A DNA stretch of 64,000 nt, taken from NCBI RefSeq assembly GCF_910594985.1, contig NZ_CAJVCE010000017.1, positions 62,001 through 126,000 on the forward strand, written 5' to 3'. Of this stretch, positions 34,801-44,024 are shown piece by piece. The notes under the pieces are model-generated. The model saw only the letters and a list, made by a program, of their open reading frames with translations, did not search any database and was not told where the DNA came from. Position 1 is the first letter of the stretch; each line of letters opens with the position of its first letter. The translations under genes were made by a program, and so were the position numbers. Source of the stretch: Paenibacillus allorhizosphaerae. GTDB taxonomy: Bacteria; Bacillota; Bacilli; Paenibacillales; NBRC-103111.

Positions 34801-37800
34801 GACAGCTACATCGCCAAAGAGATCGATACGCCGTATTCCGGTTCCTTCAATATGAACAGCTTTTTTTACCAATACGGCAAGCTTTGGATGGAAATTTTGG
34901 AGCTGTACGAGGAAACGAAAGAACCGAAATATTTGAACGCGGCCTACAAGGAAGCGAAGCGCTATGCGACGATTTTCGTGACAAGGCCTGTTCCCGGAGG
35001 CACAGTGTCCGTACCGCAGCCGAATCCGTTCCGGTACAACCTTGCGAACAATTGGGATGCGGAGTCGAAGCTGCAGTACGAGCGGACGAAGCTGCCGGAG
35101 GAGCTGGAGGGCGGACGGACAGCGCAGAGCTGGGTCGTATCGCCGACGGGGCTGACGTTCGAAGCGGGGCAGACGTCGTCTGCGTACCGGATGAACGCCC
35201 AGGAAGCGCCTTTCCTGATGCGGCTGTCGGCTTACACCGGCGACAAGCTGCTCGGCGATATCGCCCATAACGCGGTGATCGGCCGGTTCACGAACTACCC
35301 GGGCTATTATTACCGGGGCTTCAGCACGACGATTATGGAGCCGGACTTCCCGCTGCGCGGACCGACGGAAGCGAGCTCGATTTACTATCATCACGCCCCC
35401 GGGCAGCTCGGCCAGGCGATGGACTATTTGATCACGGAGCAGATGACCCGCTCCGGCTTCAACATCGATTTTCCGTCGGTATTCGAAACGGATTTCTTGT
35501 GGTTCAAATATCACGTATACGGCAGCAAGCCGGGTACATTTTACGGAAACGACAACGTCTGGTTGTGGATGCCCAAAGGCGTCATGACGACGGACAACAG
35601 CCAGATCAACTGGGTGACCGCGGAAAGCGGCAATAAGTTTTACATCAGTCTGACGAACGAATCGCAGCAAAGCGAGAACGTGACGCTCAGCCTGAACGCC
35701 GGCCTCATCGGACTGGATCCGGCAAGGACGTATCCGGTGACGATCATCAAGGACAGCGGCCAACCGGAGACGACGACGATGACGGGAGGGCATATCGCCA
35801 CGACCGTATCGGCACGCGGCATTACGGCTATTATCGTGGACGGCGTCAACATCAGTGTCCCGCTTCACCAGGTGTCCGTTCAGGAGGATACATCGGACGC
35901 CGGCTATTTCTTCGATACGTACAGTGCGGTGGGAGCCGTCAAAGGGATGCTGATCGTGAAGCCGGATCAAAGCTCGTATAACGCTTACGTGCAGGCTAGC
36001 ACCATCGATCCGTCGACGCTCCACTATTCGACGGACGGCGGAGCAACGTATACGGCCGTTCCGGATGCAATCTATCCGATGGAATGGTCGATCCGCGTGC
36101 CGGATACGAGCAAGACCTTTACGTATTACGTCGAGGTTAACGGGAAGCAGACGAATAAGCGGACGCTTTACTTGCCGGGCCGGGTCGGGCAAGTGCCGCA
36201 GCAGCCTCCGGTCCAGAACGTCCCGGTCTCGATTATCATCGATAACCAGGACGCGGAAGTAACCGGCGCATGGGCGAAGAACACGACCGGTGACGATTAC
36301 TACTTTGACAATTACGCCGAGGCGAAGACAGCCGGGGGAGCCGGCAACCGCATCGTGTGGAGACCTGCCGTTCCGGAGAACGGAACGTACCAAGTGTATT
36401 ACAAGCTGCCGAAAGGCCAGACCTCGTGGTCTTCCGCCGCCCAATATACAGTTCATTACGCCGGCGGCGAGCAAACGTACCCGGTGGATCAACGATCGTC
36501 GGGCGGCGAGTGGACGCTGCTCGGAACGCATCCGTTCCAGGCCGGAACGGGAGGCAACGTCGAATTGACTGCGGCCGCCGCAGGCCAGCTCGTCGCCGCC
36601 GACGCGGTCATGCTGGTGAATACGAACGTCGTGCCCCAGTGGGATCACGCTCTGATCGCTTCCAACGAGCCGGTGCTGGAGCGGAATATGAGCGCGCAGC
36701 TAACGGTAACGGGCTACTATAACACAGGGGTTCGAGGGGACATAAGCGGTACGGAAATCCGTTATTACAGCAACCGTCCGGACCTCGTAGCGATTGACGG
36801 TACCGGCAAAATTACGCTTCATACGTACGAGCCGGGGACGAACGAAATCGAGGTTTGGGCCGAGGCGGTCGTGGGCGGCGTAACGTTGACCACGCCGAGG
36901 CGCACGATCGAGGTGAAGGAGTTTGTGCAGACGCTCGACTTTATGAGCCCGGGCTATAGCGAAACGGGCGTTTGGAAGCAGAGCAGTCTGTCCGGCTTTT
37001 TCAAGCACGGCTCGCGGTACAGCGAAGAACAAGGAGCGGCCGCGACCTGGACGCCGGTACTCCATCCGGGACATTATCAAGTATCCGTCTACCGCATCGT
37101 GCGGGCGAGTGGTCCCGACCCGAACGTGCAGCTGGAAATTCGCCATAACGGCGTCACGGACGTGACCTATCGGGACTGGAGCCAAGGCGTGACCGGATGG
37201 GTGCCGCTTGGCGTGTTCGAATTCAGCGGCGACGGCACCGAGTACGTACGGCTGACGCGGGTCACCGAAACGACGGACGGCGTGATCTATACCCAGGCGG
37301 ATGCCGTGAGGTTCGAAGGCTATTCGCAGTCGGCTGTGAATTCGGTTACGTTAAGCGGACCGCCCGAATTGCAGGCCGGCGGCCCGGCCGAGACGGTTCG
37401 CGTCGAAGCGGCTTATACCGACGGACGTACGGCCGACATTACGGGAACGGCGACCCTCAGCAGCAGCTCGCCGGAAGTCGCATCGATTACGGCGGCGGGA
37501 CACATCACGCCTCTTTCCGCCGGATCGACGATGTTGAAGGCGGCCTACGGCGGCAAGGAATCATCGTATTCCTTGTCAGTCCTTCCGGCGCCGCCAGCCG
37601 AACCTGCGCTCTTGTCGCTCGAGCTTGTGGTGCCGAAGCGGATGAATACGCGCGCCGTCACCCGCGAGGTTCTCGTCATCGCGCGTTATGCCGACGGCAC
37701 CTCGGGCGGAGTGACCGCACACTCCGCGCTCGCCAGCAGCAACCCGGCCGTCGCGTCCGTATCGCCCGGCGGCGAACTGCGCGCGGAAGCTCGGGGGACG

Positions 37801-37908
37801 GCGCGGATCAGCGCTTCGTTCGGCGGGAAGACGGCCGAGCAAGTGCTGACCGTCGTCGGGCCTCCGGAGGAGGAGGGCGTTCCCGGCAAGGAAAAGCCGA
37901 AGCCATAG
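31864..37908 (+). CDS. Giant secreted multidomain protein, probable polysaccharide-degrading enzyme
   Basis: 2014 residues with a signal peptide (cleavage near HAAG, about residue 33). Approximate order: golvesin/xanthan-lyase-type carbohydrate-binding domain (36-172), two cadherin-like beta-sandwich domains (180-274, 280-374), a second golvesin-type domain (380-511), a large central region (520-1330), a linker, a third golvesin-type domain (1453-1586), a bacterial Ig-like domain, a fourth golvesin-type domain (1690-1819) and two Big2-like domains to the end. The central region has a beta-rich front and then helical repeats (SIMLGAYYLTTDSELYDK, MMYRMTGETRYLDAAKTAADSYI, EETKEPKYLNAAYKEAKRYA) like an alpha/alpha-toroid glycosidase or lyase; I cannot assign a family. 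No sortase or SLH anchor is seen. Monocistronic, with a cre-like site upstream. Confidence 0.8.
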   Translation: MNRSKKAVAGLLVWCLVLYLLAPLDFERAAHAAGDVIVIDNGDPGYAEFNVAPTGSWAVSSLNGASPSGGSRIATGQGNYATWTPQLTAGSYRVLVYKIVRPTASTGDPAVKIDVVHSGTTDTQTHNYAQGTSGWIDLGVFAFAGTGGEFVKATRVTANGNGIYTHADAVKFERIAVSANADLAELSLNTGPLTPSFSPTVTSYTYTVSQETASVQLTARAADAAASVKVNGTAAVGGVPVTVPVQVGQTAIGVTVTSSDGSATRSYAISVTRPAPVSGNASLSGLALSAGELTPTFAPDTLAYSASVPLEKDSVIVTPTAGDPGAHITVNGTAVMSGTDSAPLPLQVGYNAVNVKVTAQDGSTSRDYAVTVTRQTYNTYILDHGDPGYAESGTWSSSTTVKGYANSASRYTTVVNSSITWRPNVTAGQVKVSYYKVNWPDKADPRVKVDIVHNGKTDTVYVDLTPATSGWVELGEYDFAGEGSEYVKLTRISASGSVIYTRADAVKFEGAVSRKPQTDVPLRSRTLDGLAYAEKATLQNADYKVVFHEAAWNQGGTVVRDVYVRTDSGLTLLNTPQERLHEQWVVLTGTGGSRSNYYETMTPDWVTFNEFSQLDANTVQLRDTRNPDKYTLKVTWSLAKAKPEVTYELTPGRDGDYIVGYQSFTSEDESAVQEVLSGARNHAKMTGNVESTGLYELTSPMALVEKPIEGASYTYGIYIPAAQLPLEFEPVGATNQRLGMSLINNEGKVQPILYAPQLGTKSKLKAGIPYSFTLGLTASKTSTYEAYRTLLRDEYGYTAYRQNVQGRSLTDAVFNMIDLLKIDPPEDDSVRYVPNLSGWWSRAKGFIDIENNNSIRTTASSIMLGAYYLTTDSELYDKRALPMLEHGVSRNERGWSPTKDPVYGNESLWKMNAVPFDVTTISTFYDMLRGQNGGLYKLGQQEYTFRDPDQYARGPVIQPLMMYRMTGETRYLDAAKTAADSYIAKEIDTPYSGSFNMNSFFYQYGKLWMEILELYEETKEPKYLNAAYKEAKRYATIFVTRPVPGGTVSVPQPNPFRYNLANNWDAESKLQYERTKLPEELEGGRTAQSWVVSPTGLTFEAGQTSSAYRMNAQEAPFLMRLSAYTGDKLLGDIAHNAVIGRFTNYPGYYYRGFSTTIMEPDFPLRGPTEASSIYYHHAPGQLGQAMDYLITEQMTRSGFNIDFPSVFETDFLWFKYHVYGSKPGTFYGNDNVWLWMPKGVMTTDNSQINWVTAESGNKFYISLTNESQQSENVTLSLNAGLIGLDPARTYPVTIIKDSGQPETTTMTGGHIATTVSARGITAIIVDGVNISVPLHQVSVQEDTSDAGYFFDTYSAVGAVKGMLIVKPDQSSYNAYVQASTIDPSTLHYSTDGGATYTAVPDAIYPMEWSIRVPDTSKTFTYYVEVNGKQTNKRTLYLPGRVGQVPQQPPVQNVPVSIIIDNQDAEVTGAWAKNTTGDDYYFDNYAEAKTAGGAGNRIVWRPAVPENGTYQVYYKLPKGQTSWSSAAQYTVHYAGGEQTYPVDQRSSGGEWTLLGTHPFQAGTGGNVELTAAAAGQLVAADAVMLVNTNVVPQWDHALIASNEPVLERNMSAQLTVTGYYNTGVRGDISGTEIRYYSNRPDLVAIDGTGKITLHTYEPGTNEIEVWAEAVVGGVTLTTPRRTIEVKEFVQTLDFMSPGYSETGVWKQSSLSGFFKHGSRYSEEQGAAATWTPVLHPGHYQVSVYRIVRASGPDPNVQLEIRHNGVTDVTYRDWSQGVTGWVPLGVFEFSGDGTEYVRLTRVTETTDGVIYTQADAVRFEGYSQSAVNSVTLSGPPELQAGGPAETVRVEAAYTDGRTADITGTATLSSSSPEVASITAAGHITPLSAGSTMLKAAYGGKESSYSLSVLPAPPAEPALLSLELVVPKRMNTRAVTREVLVIARYADGTSGGVTAHSALASSNPAVASVSPGGELRAEARGTARISASFGGKTAEQVLTVVGPPEEEGVPGKEKPKP

Positions 37909-37954
37909 CAGGGCGGACGGAGCATAACGGTTTTCCGGCGCAAAGATCTGCATG

Positions 37955-38000
37955 AAAAAAAACGGAGCTTCTGCAATGCTGCAGTCGCTCCGTTTTTTTT
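37955..38000. terminator. Bidirectional terminator between the two giant genes
   Basis: AACGGAGC and GCTCCGTT enclose CTGCA-atgc-TGCAG, with A7 on the left and T8 on the right. It serves both convergent genes. Confidence 0.9.
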
Positions 38001-38143
38001 CATTGCGCATTATACACCTGTTTGAAGTCCTTAAGACAATCTGACACGGCTCTGATGAGGTCTCATGAAGCAACGTCCCGGCCGGAAATCCGATGCGCTT
38101 CCGGCAGATGCCTGCCGCCTAGGCAGAAAAGATGCTTACGAAT

Positions 38144-41100
38144 TTACGGCTGCCCGGAAAGCCGGTTCGCGTCCCGGAGCAGGACGTCGGCCGCCTGCTC
38201 GGCAATATGCTTCCCGCGTTGCGCCTCTACTTCGCCAGCGAAGCTGTTCCATTGGCCGTTCTCCAGCTTCTTCTGCAAGCTGACCGAAATGCCTCCGTTA
38301 TCAATCCAGCCATTTGCCGTGAACCGGGCGACCAGCTCCTGCAGTGAAACGCGACTCGTTTCGACCGTAAACGGAACAGCAACGCTCCGGGTATTGCCCG
38401 CCAAATCCGCAGCCGATACGTTCAGCGTATGCGGGCCCAGCGGCAAAGTATAAAGCGGGATGAGCGCTCCCGGCTGAACGGGTTTGCCGTCCAGCGTAAC
38501 GACCGTTTTACCGGCGTCCGGTCCGGATACGGTATCCTCGATAGTGAGCTGGATGGTCAAATCCTTGGAGTCGGCGTAGCTTCCGTTTTCCACGGGTTGC
38601 GCAGACCTGATGACGGGCCCGGTCGCGTCGCGCCGGATGTCGATGGTCTGTTCCTCCTCCGCGTTACCTTCCGCATCTTGAGAGTAATAATGGAAAGTGA
38701 ATGACCCATCCCGGGTGATGGCGACAGGGCCGGTATACGGGATCCAGCCGCTGCCCGGATCATACGTAGACTGAGTAACGGATGGAGCCGCATAGGTCGC
38801 ATCCGTAACCGTCAGCTTGTAATAGGTCGAAGCGGTTACGGTGGAATTGTCGGAAGCTTGAAGCTTCACGGTTACCGTGTCCGTATACCAGCCGTTCCGC
38901 TGCGTCCCTTCCAAGGTCGCTGTCGTTACCGGCGGCACGACATCTTTCACCTTGCTGAAATCGATCCGGAAGGTCGGCACATTTTCGAACGTCCGCTTCG
39001 GTCTAAGCAGCTCCGACGTTTTACCGTCCTTGATCGATAACGTATGATCCGACGCCATCACGATATAGGTCAGCCCTCCGCGCCGTTCCACGCGGTCGAT
39101 CTGGAACATTTCACTCATCCCTTGCTGCTCTTTGATCCCGGACGGGTACGTGCCGTTGCTGTTAGGAACGACCTTGTACATGCCGAAATTCAGCGACATC
39201 CATTTTCCTTTCAATGCATCTCCTTCGGGGAGCGGCGCCGGCGTGATCAACGCGTCGACGTCTGCTCCTTCCGCTTTGCGCACGGCGCCTGTAATGGTTC
39301 CGCTGTAGGCTGGAGTCTCCATCGACAGCGTGTCGCCACCATAGCGGAAGCTGCTTCCCGCAATCAGATACGGCGTCGAAGCGCCGCCGCTTCGCTTAGA
39401 TGCGATGCCGATGCGGCCATTCAGCGCGTAGCCGTCCCCAGCGGTGGCAAACGGCCGATCCGCCGCCGTGCTTCCGGTAATACCGACTGCGTTCAAATTG
39501 ACGAGAACGACATCTTCCCGCCCGTCCTTAAATTTGACGGAAAGTGCCAAATGCTCCGGATTGTTCTCCTGCAGCGGAAGCTTCTCTATGCTTGCGATAG
39601 CCGATTCGTCGTTCAGCGGCTCAATGACGCTGACGAACAAGCTGTCCAGCTTGGCGGCAGGAACGTTCGGAACAGCAGAGCCGTTGTAAATTTCAAATTC
39701 AAAGATAGTCGGCGTGTTCGAGGCCTCAGCCATGAGCAATCGGACATATCTTGCCGTGAAGGTTCCATCTAACTCAACGTTCGTCACCGTATTGGTCGTC
39801 CCGGACGATTTGGTGCCGGTCTTGGCATCGTTCCACGATACTCCATCGTTGGAATACTGAATTTTATAGCCGGTGATCCTGCTTTGATACTCGCGGATCG
39901 TCACCTTGTTAAAGGCTTGAGGCTGCCCCAAATCCACCGTAAGCCATTGGTTGCCGGAGGTGCCGCTTGCGGCGCTCCAACGCGTTCCTTCGTCGCCGTC
40001 GACCGCTTTGTCCGCTGAATAACTGGCACTCCATGTACTGCTAGCCGTCACCGTCTTGCCTTGCGCAAGATTGGAGCTGCTGTTACTTTGCTCCTCTGCG
40101 CCTCTTTTGACGATTAACGAAGGGCGCCAATATTCGTAAATATTGTCGGAAGTCGCGGATGTGCGCGTGGAATAAGGACTTTTGCCAAGGTACACCTGGT
40201 TCGTGCCGTCATCGACCATCAAAATGCGCGTTCCGAGCGCGCCGCCATTCGCATCGCGGTAGGTGACGTCCCAGTTGCCCGGAGATTTGGCCGTGCTCAC
40301 CTCGCGAAACATCCCGTACCAGTTGCGGTTATCCGATTCTTTGACCGGATCGGTCCACGTCACGTTATCCGGAAGAAGCGGGTAGGGCTTTTCAATTTTT
40401 TGCAGCGGAAATCCGGCTTGAGCCGTTTCATCGAACTGCGTAGAGCCGTGTAAAAAGTATTCATGCGTGCTGCCGCCCGTCACTTTGAACAAATCGATCA
40501 AGTAAGGATGTGCGGGATCGATCGTATTGAGGATGTTCATGCGCTGGTACCGGTCTACTTTTCCCGGATACGGCAACTTGCTGTATACTTCGGAGGCCTC
40601 AATGCCGTTCAACCCGGGTTCGTACAAAGAAACAATCCCTTGAGTGAATAAGTGGCCTGTGTTGCCTGCGCCTTGGTCGTTGCCGCGGAATTGATTGGCG
40701 CCGTCTACGACGACCGTGTTGTCGGCAAGCGTGCTTCTCGTAAAGTTGCGGGCCGCATTCCGCGAATAGCGGATGCCTCCCAGCAGCTCCTTCCCGAAGC
40801 CGAACAACGCGGTTGACAAGACGTTCGGATGGACGTGATTCGCTTTGTCGTTAAAATGAAGGTTGAGCTGGGTTTGCTGTTCGCCCGCGCCGTCTCCGAG
40901 CATGATGTGGCCGTAGGCCGGCAATATTTGTGAATGGGTTTCCGTTCTTTTGGAGGCTCCGCCTTTCGTCGTATCGTCGAACGGCGGCAAATCGCCGTCC
41001 GGGAACGCCATCGTTTTTTGCGCTTCCTTCGCTTTGGCAAGGAAGGCGAGGTGCGATTTGATTTTTTGTTCCAGCCCTCTAAGGAAATCGGTATCCGCTT

Positions 41101-42211
41101 GGTAAACTTGGAAGTAGTAGTTTACTTGAACGGCGATGCCGTAGTTCGTGTTCGCGTAGCCGCTGTGATAGGAGAACGATTCCGGAAACATGCCGTCCCG
41201 CTTGAAATTGTCGCCTACCGTAATGTCCAAGTATTGATCCAGCCACTCCATATATTCCGGTTTTTTGGTCAACACGGCCACCTTCGCGATCGCATCCACC
41301 GCGCCGGAAAGATTCGTAACCGTATGAACCTTCATGGACTGGTAGTTAATGAGCCACTCGGTAATATTCAGGAACAGGTCGTTCTGAATATGCTCCCTGA
41401 CGTTATACCCCTTTTCCTGCGAGAGTTGGATGAGAGCCTGGCTGTTGTAAATCCGGTCGAAAGCATAAATTTCGCCGGAATGCATCTCATGGGCGACGCC
41501 GTTATGATCGCTTACTCGCTGAATGTCGGTGTTGTAATAGTCGGCAATGTTGTCGGCGCTAATCAAGGTTGCATTATTTTTGCCCGTCATGAAAAAATCA
41601 GGTACCGCCGTCGCCCAGGCGTCGAGAGCCATCGCCACGCGGCGCGCGTATTTTTCGTCGCCGGTCACCAAGTAAGCGGTTGCAATAACGGGGAGATTGC
41701 GCATCATGAAGTTTGTTTTTTCGTAGTCGATTCTTGTCTGCACGTACCACTGTTTCCCGCCGTATTCGATATAGGCTACATCAACGGTTTTTCCGCTCAT
41801 GACCTTAATTTGCTTGTATTTGTAAGGGTATTCGTCGCTTGGCAGCACGAGCCCCTTCTGCGTCATGATGTGATCGGGGTCGGCCGGATTCCACACCCAG
41901 CTGTCGTTATCGCTGCCGTCCGGGGCGCTGAACCCATCGGTTCGCGGCGACTGCTTTGGCACAAGACCGAGCCATTGTGCTTCCGAGTAAGTTGCAAGGA
42001 GCACATCCGCCTTGGCGACGGCCGTTTGTTTCTCCGACTCGCTCGGCGGGAAATAGGGGCGTTCTATCGCGGCGGGGGAAACCGGCGGTTCCTCTCCCGC
42101 TGCCGATACGGACGACGCAGGAATCAAACCGGGTCCCCCTGCATGGAACAATAATTGTAGTAATAAAGCCGCTGCCGTCACTTGGGACCATAACTTTCGA
42201 TGGTTTCGCAT
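38144..42211 (-). CDS. Secreted heparinase II/III-like polysaccharide lyase with CBM32 and FIMAH domains
   Basis: 1355 residues with a signal peptide (about 1-40, ending SAAG). An N-terminal alginate/heparin-lyase-type alpha/alpha toroid (about 60-400) is seen in DYEKTNFMMRNLPVIATAYLVTGDEKYARR and FKRDGMFPESFSYHSGYANTNYG, followed by a beta-sandwich of the heparinase II/III type (NTVVVDGANQFRGNDQ). An F5/8-type CBM32 lies near 700-840 (NLAQGKTVTASSTWSASYSA). Further beta domains, Ig-like repeats with YYSQDAEGNAEEEQTIDI near 1140-1200, and a C-terminal FIMAH-type helical domain (ANGWIDNGGISVSLQKKLEN) follow. AAGGAG supports the ATG at 42211. It probably cleaves a uronic-acid polysaccharide; the substrate is unknown. 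Divergent from the operon at 42640. Confidence 0.87.
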   Translation of the reverse strand: MRNHRKLWSQVTAAALLLQLLFHAGGPGLIPASSVSAAGEEPPVSPAAIERPYFPPSESEKQTAVAKADVLLATYSEAQWLGLVPKQSPRTDGFSAPDGSDNDSWVWNPADPDHIMTQKGLVLPSDEYPYKYKQIKVMSGKTVDVAYIEYGGKQWYVQTRIDYEKTNFMMRNLPVIATAYLVTGDEKYARRVAMALDAWATAVPDFFMTGKNNATLISADNIADYYNTDIQRVSDHNGVAHEMHSGEIYAFDRIYNSQALIQLSQEKGYNVREHIQNDLFLNITEWLINYQSMKVHTVTNLSGAVDAIAKVAVLTKKPEYMEWLDQYLDITVGDNFKRDGMFPESFSYHSGYANTNYGIAVQVNYYFQVYQADTDFLRGLEQKIKSHLAFLAKAKEAQKTMAFPDGDLPPFDDTTKGGASKRTETHSQILPAYGHIMLGDGAGEQQTQLNLHFNDKANHVHPNVLSTALFGFGKELLGGIRYSRNAARNFTRSTLADNTVVVDGANQFRGNDQGAGNTGHLFTQGIVSLYEPGLNGIEASEVYSKLPYPGKVDRYQRMNILNTIDPAHPYLIDLFKVTGGSTHEYFLHGSTQFDETAQAGFPLQKIEKPYPLLPDNVTWTDPVKESDNRNWYGMFREVSTAKSPGNWDVTYRDANGGALGTRILMVDDGTNQVYLGKSPYSTRTSATSDNIYEYWRPSLIVKRGAEEQSNSSSNLAQGKTVTASSTWSASYSADKAVDGDEGTRWSAASGTSGNQWLTVDLGQPQAFNKVTIREYQSRITGYKIQYSNDGVSWNDAKTGTKSSGTTNTVTNVELDGTFTARYVRLLMAEASNTPTIFEFEIYNGSAVPNVPAAKLDSLFVSVIEPLNDESAIASIEKLPLQENNPEHLALSVKFKDGREDVVLVNLNAVGITGSTAADRPFATAGDGYALNGRIGIASKRSGGASTPYLIAGSSFRYGGDTLSMETPAYSGTITGAVRKAEGADVDALITPAPLPEGDALKGKWMSLNFGMYKVVPNSNGTYPSGIKEQQGMSEMFQIDRVERRGGLTYIVMASDHTLSIKDGKTSELLRPKRTFENVPTFRIDFSKVKDVVPPVTTATLEGTQRNGWYTDTVTVKLQASDNSTVTASTYYKLTVTDATYAAPSVTQSTYDPGSGWIPYTGPVAITRDGSFTFHYYSQDAEGNAEEEQTIDIRRDATGPVIRSAQPVENGSYADSKDLTIQLTIEDTVSGPDAGKTVVTLDGKPVQPGALIPLYTLPLGPHTLNVSAADLAGNTRSVAVPFTVETSRVSLQELVARFTANGWIDNGGISVSLQKKLENGQWNSFAGEVEAQRGKHIAEQAADVLLRDANRLSGQP

Positions 42212-42486
42212 GGGATTGTCACTCCTTTTGAAATGGGTTATTGGAATGTTGGAGACCCTTCGCTCCCGCATTCCCGTTCCTGCCTCCAAGAATCACCCCT
42301 TTCAAGAAATTCGATGAGTCGGAAATAATTTCATGCAGAACGTATCGTACCATTGCATAACGCGGATCAACATGTTCGTGCTTAACTTTTATTAAAAGAA
42401 AATTAACTTGTTCGAAGCGAAATCGGCCATGTCTTTATAAAAAAACGTTGAAATAATGAGGAGTGGGCTTTAAAATTAAAATATAC

Positions 42487-42545
42487 AAGAACAAAGTTCT
42501 TTATTTCAGAACATCACTTTATGAATATACAAGAACTTTGTTCTG
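42487..42545. promoter_or_regulatory. Two palindromic operators in the divergent lyase/transport region
   Basis: AAGAACAAAGTTCTT (42487-42501) and AAGAACTTTGTTCTG (42531-42545) share the pattern AGAAC-N3-GTTCT and the flank ATATAC. They start 44 bases apart, close to four helical turns, so both would face the same side. Extra half-sites CAGAACA near 42507 and AAGAACAAAC at 42551 lie between and after them. They sit within the 428-base gap between divergent genes and are strong candidate operators for a dimeric regulator. The rest of the gap is AT-rich without a gene. Confidence 0.7.
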
Positions 42546-42639
42546 TAATTAAGAACAAACGGAAGGGGCGATGTAACCGGGATTCGAATCATTTATGGGC
42601 AACGGCATTAACATACATACACAAGGGGAGGGTATATCC

Positions 42640-43980
42640 ATGGTTGTTGCGTTCACGGGTTACAAGAAAGCTGCAATGCTTGCGTCTCTTACCGTTCTGA
42701 TTGGCGCATCCGCAGGATGCTCCGGAGGGAGCGGGACGAATGGGCCGGCGAATCCGGGGAGCAGTGCCAAGGAGGCTGCGCCGCCGTCGAATGAACCGGT
42801 GGAAATTACGATCCGTACCGGTACGGCGGACGAAGAGTTCAACCGTACCGTCAGGGAGCCTTTAAAAAAGAAATTTCCGAACGTGACCATAACCAAAGTC
42901 GGCTATGATCAAAAACTTCAGGAATTGATCGCCGCAAATAAACTTCCGGACATGATGCAACAGGCTTATACGAACATGGACGAGATTATCGACATCGATT
43001 ACGCGATGAATCTGGATGAGATGGTCAAAAAATACAATGTCGATTTGAACCGGTTCAATCCGGATATTGTGAAGGTCATTCGGTCCGCTTCCGTCGGCAA
43101 AAACGAGCTGCTGCTCTATCCGTTTCTCGTACAGCCTTTCGTACTGCACTATAATAAAGGGATTTTCGATAAATTCGGAGTGGAATATCCGAAGGCGGGC
43201 AACACGTGGGACGATTTGATCGAGCTGTCCAAAAAGCTGTCCCGATCGCAGGACGGTGTCAATTACCGCGGACTGGATGCCGGCCTCAGCGTCAACCGGA
43301 TGCAACTGCAGCTTTCCCTGCCTTACGTCGACGCCAAAACAGGCAAGTCGCTCGTCGGGTCCCACCCGGGCTGGACGAGATTTTTCCAGACGTACCAGGC
43401 CGTCTACAGCGTACCGGGCAACTTCCCCGAAGGCGCAAAATACGGCGACGGCAGCAAGGCGTTTCTGGAAACGAAAAATCTGGCCATGTACCCTCACATC
43501 GTTTTCCTGATGAACGCCCCGTATGAGAAGGCGGCAAAAGAGGGACTGAGCATGGGGATTACGACTTACCCGTCCTTCAAAGATAAACCGGGGGTCGGCA
43601 GCGGACTGTTCGGGGGCGGCTGGGCGATCTCGAAGCAGACGAAGCATAAGGATTTGGCGTTCCAGATGGCGATGCACTTGGCTTCGGATGAGGTACAGAC
43701 GGAGCTGGCCAAAATCGGCGTCGTCACCCCGCTGAAAAATCCGGAAGTGCAAAAGAAGCTGTACGAAGGATATGAGTTTGCCAAGGGTATGGATTTGAGC
43801 GTCATCTTCAAAACGACCGTCGCTCCGCCGTACGAAAAAACGAAGTATGACGGCAAAGCGCAGCCAATCGTAAATTCGAGCGTGCAAAACGTGTTCAAGA
43901 GCGGAGCCGATATCAATACGATCATGCGCGAGATCGATGAGAAGATCAACAAAATGGTGGAAGAAGAAAAGAAAAAATAG
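42640..43980 (+). CDS. Sugar-type ABC solute-binding lipoprotein, orphan copy 3
   Basis: Family 1 extracellular binding protein, 446 residues, with a lipoprotein signal whose Cys27 follows GASAG. Typical stretches include PFLVQPFVLHYNKGIFDKFG near residues 150-170 and DDLIELSKKLSRSQDG. The tail IDEKINKMVEEEKKK is a charged helix. AAGGGGAGGG at 42623-42632 selects the ATG at 42640. It opens an operon with the sialidase-fold and beta-helix genes and presumably captures the fragment those enzymes act on. No permease genes are present. Two palindromic operators lie about 100 bases upstream. Confidence 0.91.
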   Translation: MVVAFTGYKKAAMLASLTVLIGASAGCSGGSGTNGPANPGSSAKEAAPPSNEPVEITIRTGTADEEFNRTVREPLKKKFPNVTITKVGYDQKLQELIAANKLPDMMQQAYTNMDEIIDIDYAMNLDEMVKKYNVDLNRFNPDIVKVIRSASVGKNELLLYPFLVQPFVLHYNKGIFDKFGVEYPKAGNTWDDLIELSKKLSRSQDGVNYRGLDAGLSVNRMQLQLSLPYVDAKTGKSLVGSHPGWTRFFQTYQAVYSVPGNFPEGAKYGDGSKAFLETKNLAMYPHIVFLMNAPYEKAAKEGLSMGITTYPSFKDKPGVGSGLFGGGWAISKQTKHKDLAFQMAMHLASDEVQTELAKIGVVTPLKNPEVQKKLYEGYEFAKGMDLSVIFKTTVAPPYEKTKYDGKAQPIVNSSVQNVFKSGADINTIMREIDEKINKMVEEEKKK

Positions 43981-44024
43981 CTACGCAGCTCGTGCAAACA
44001 GCTGCGCACGGAGGGTTGTAAATC

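Noticed and set aside
33112-36648. Long minus-strand reading frames of 469 and 687 residues
   Set aside because: They are shadows of the 2014-residue gene: Arg/Asp/Val-rich, without ribosome sites, in the complementary frame of a GC-rich coding region.
42487-42545. Resemblance of AGAAC-N3-GTTCT to eukaryotic steroid receptor elements
   Set aside because: A coincidence of palindrome pattern; in this bacterial promoter region it is read simply as a dimeric operator.
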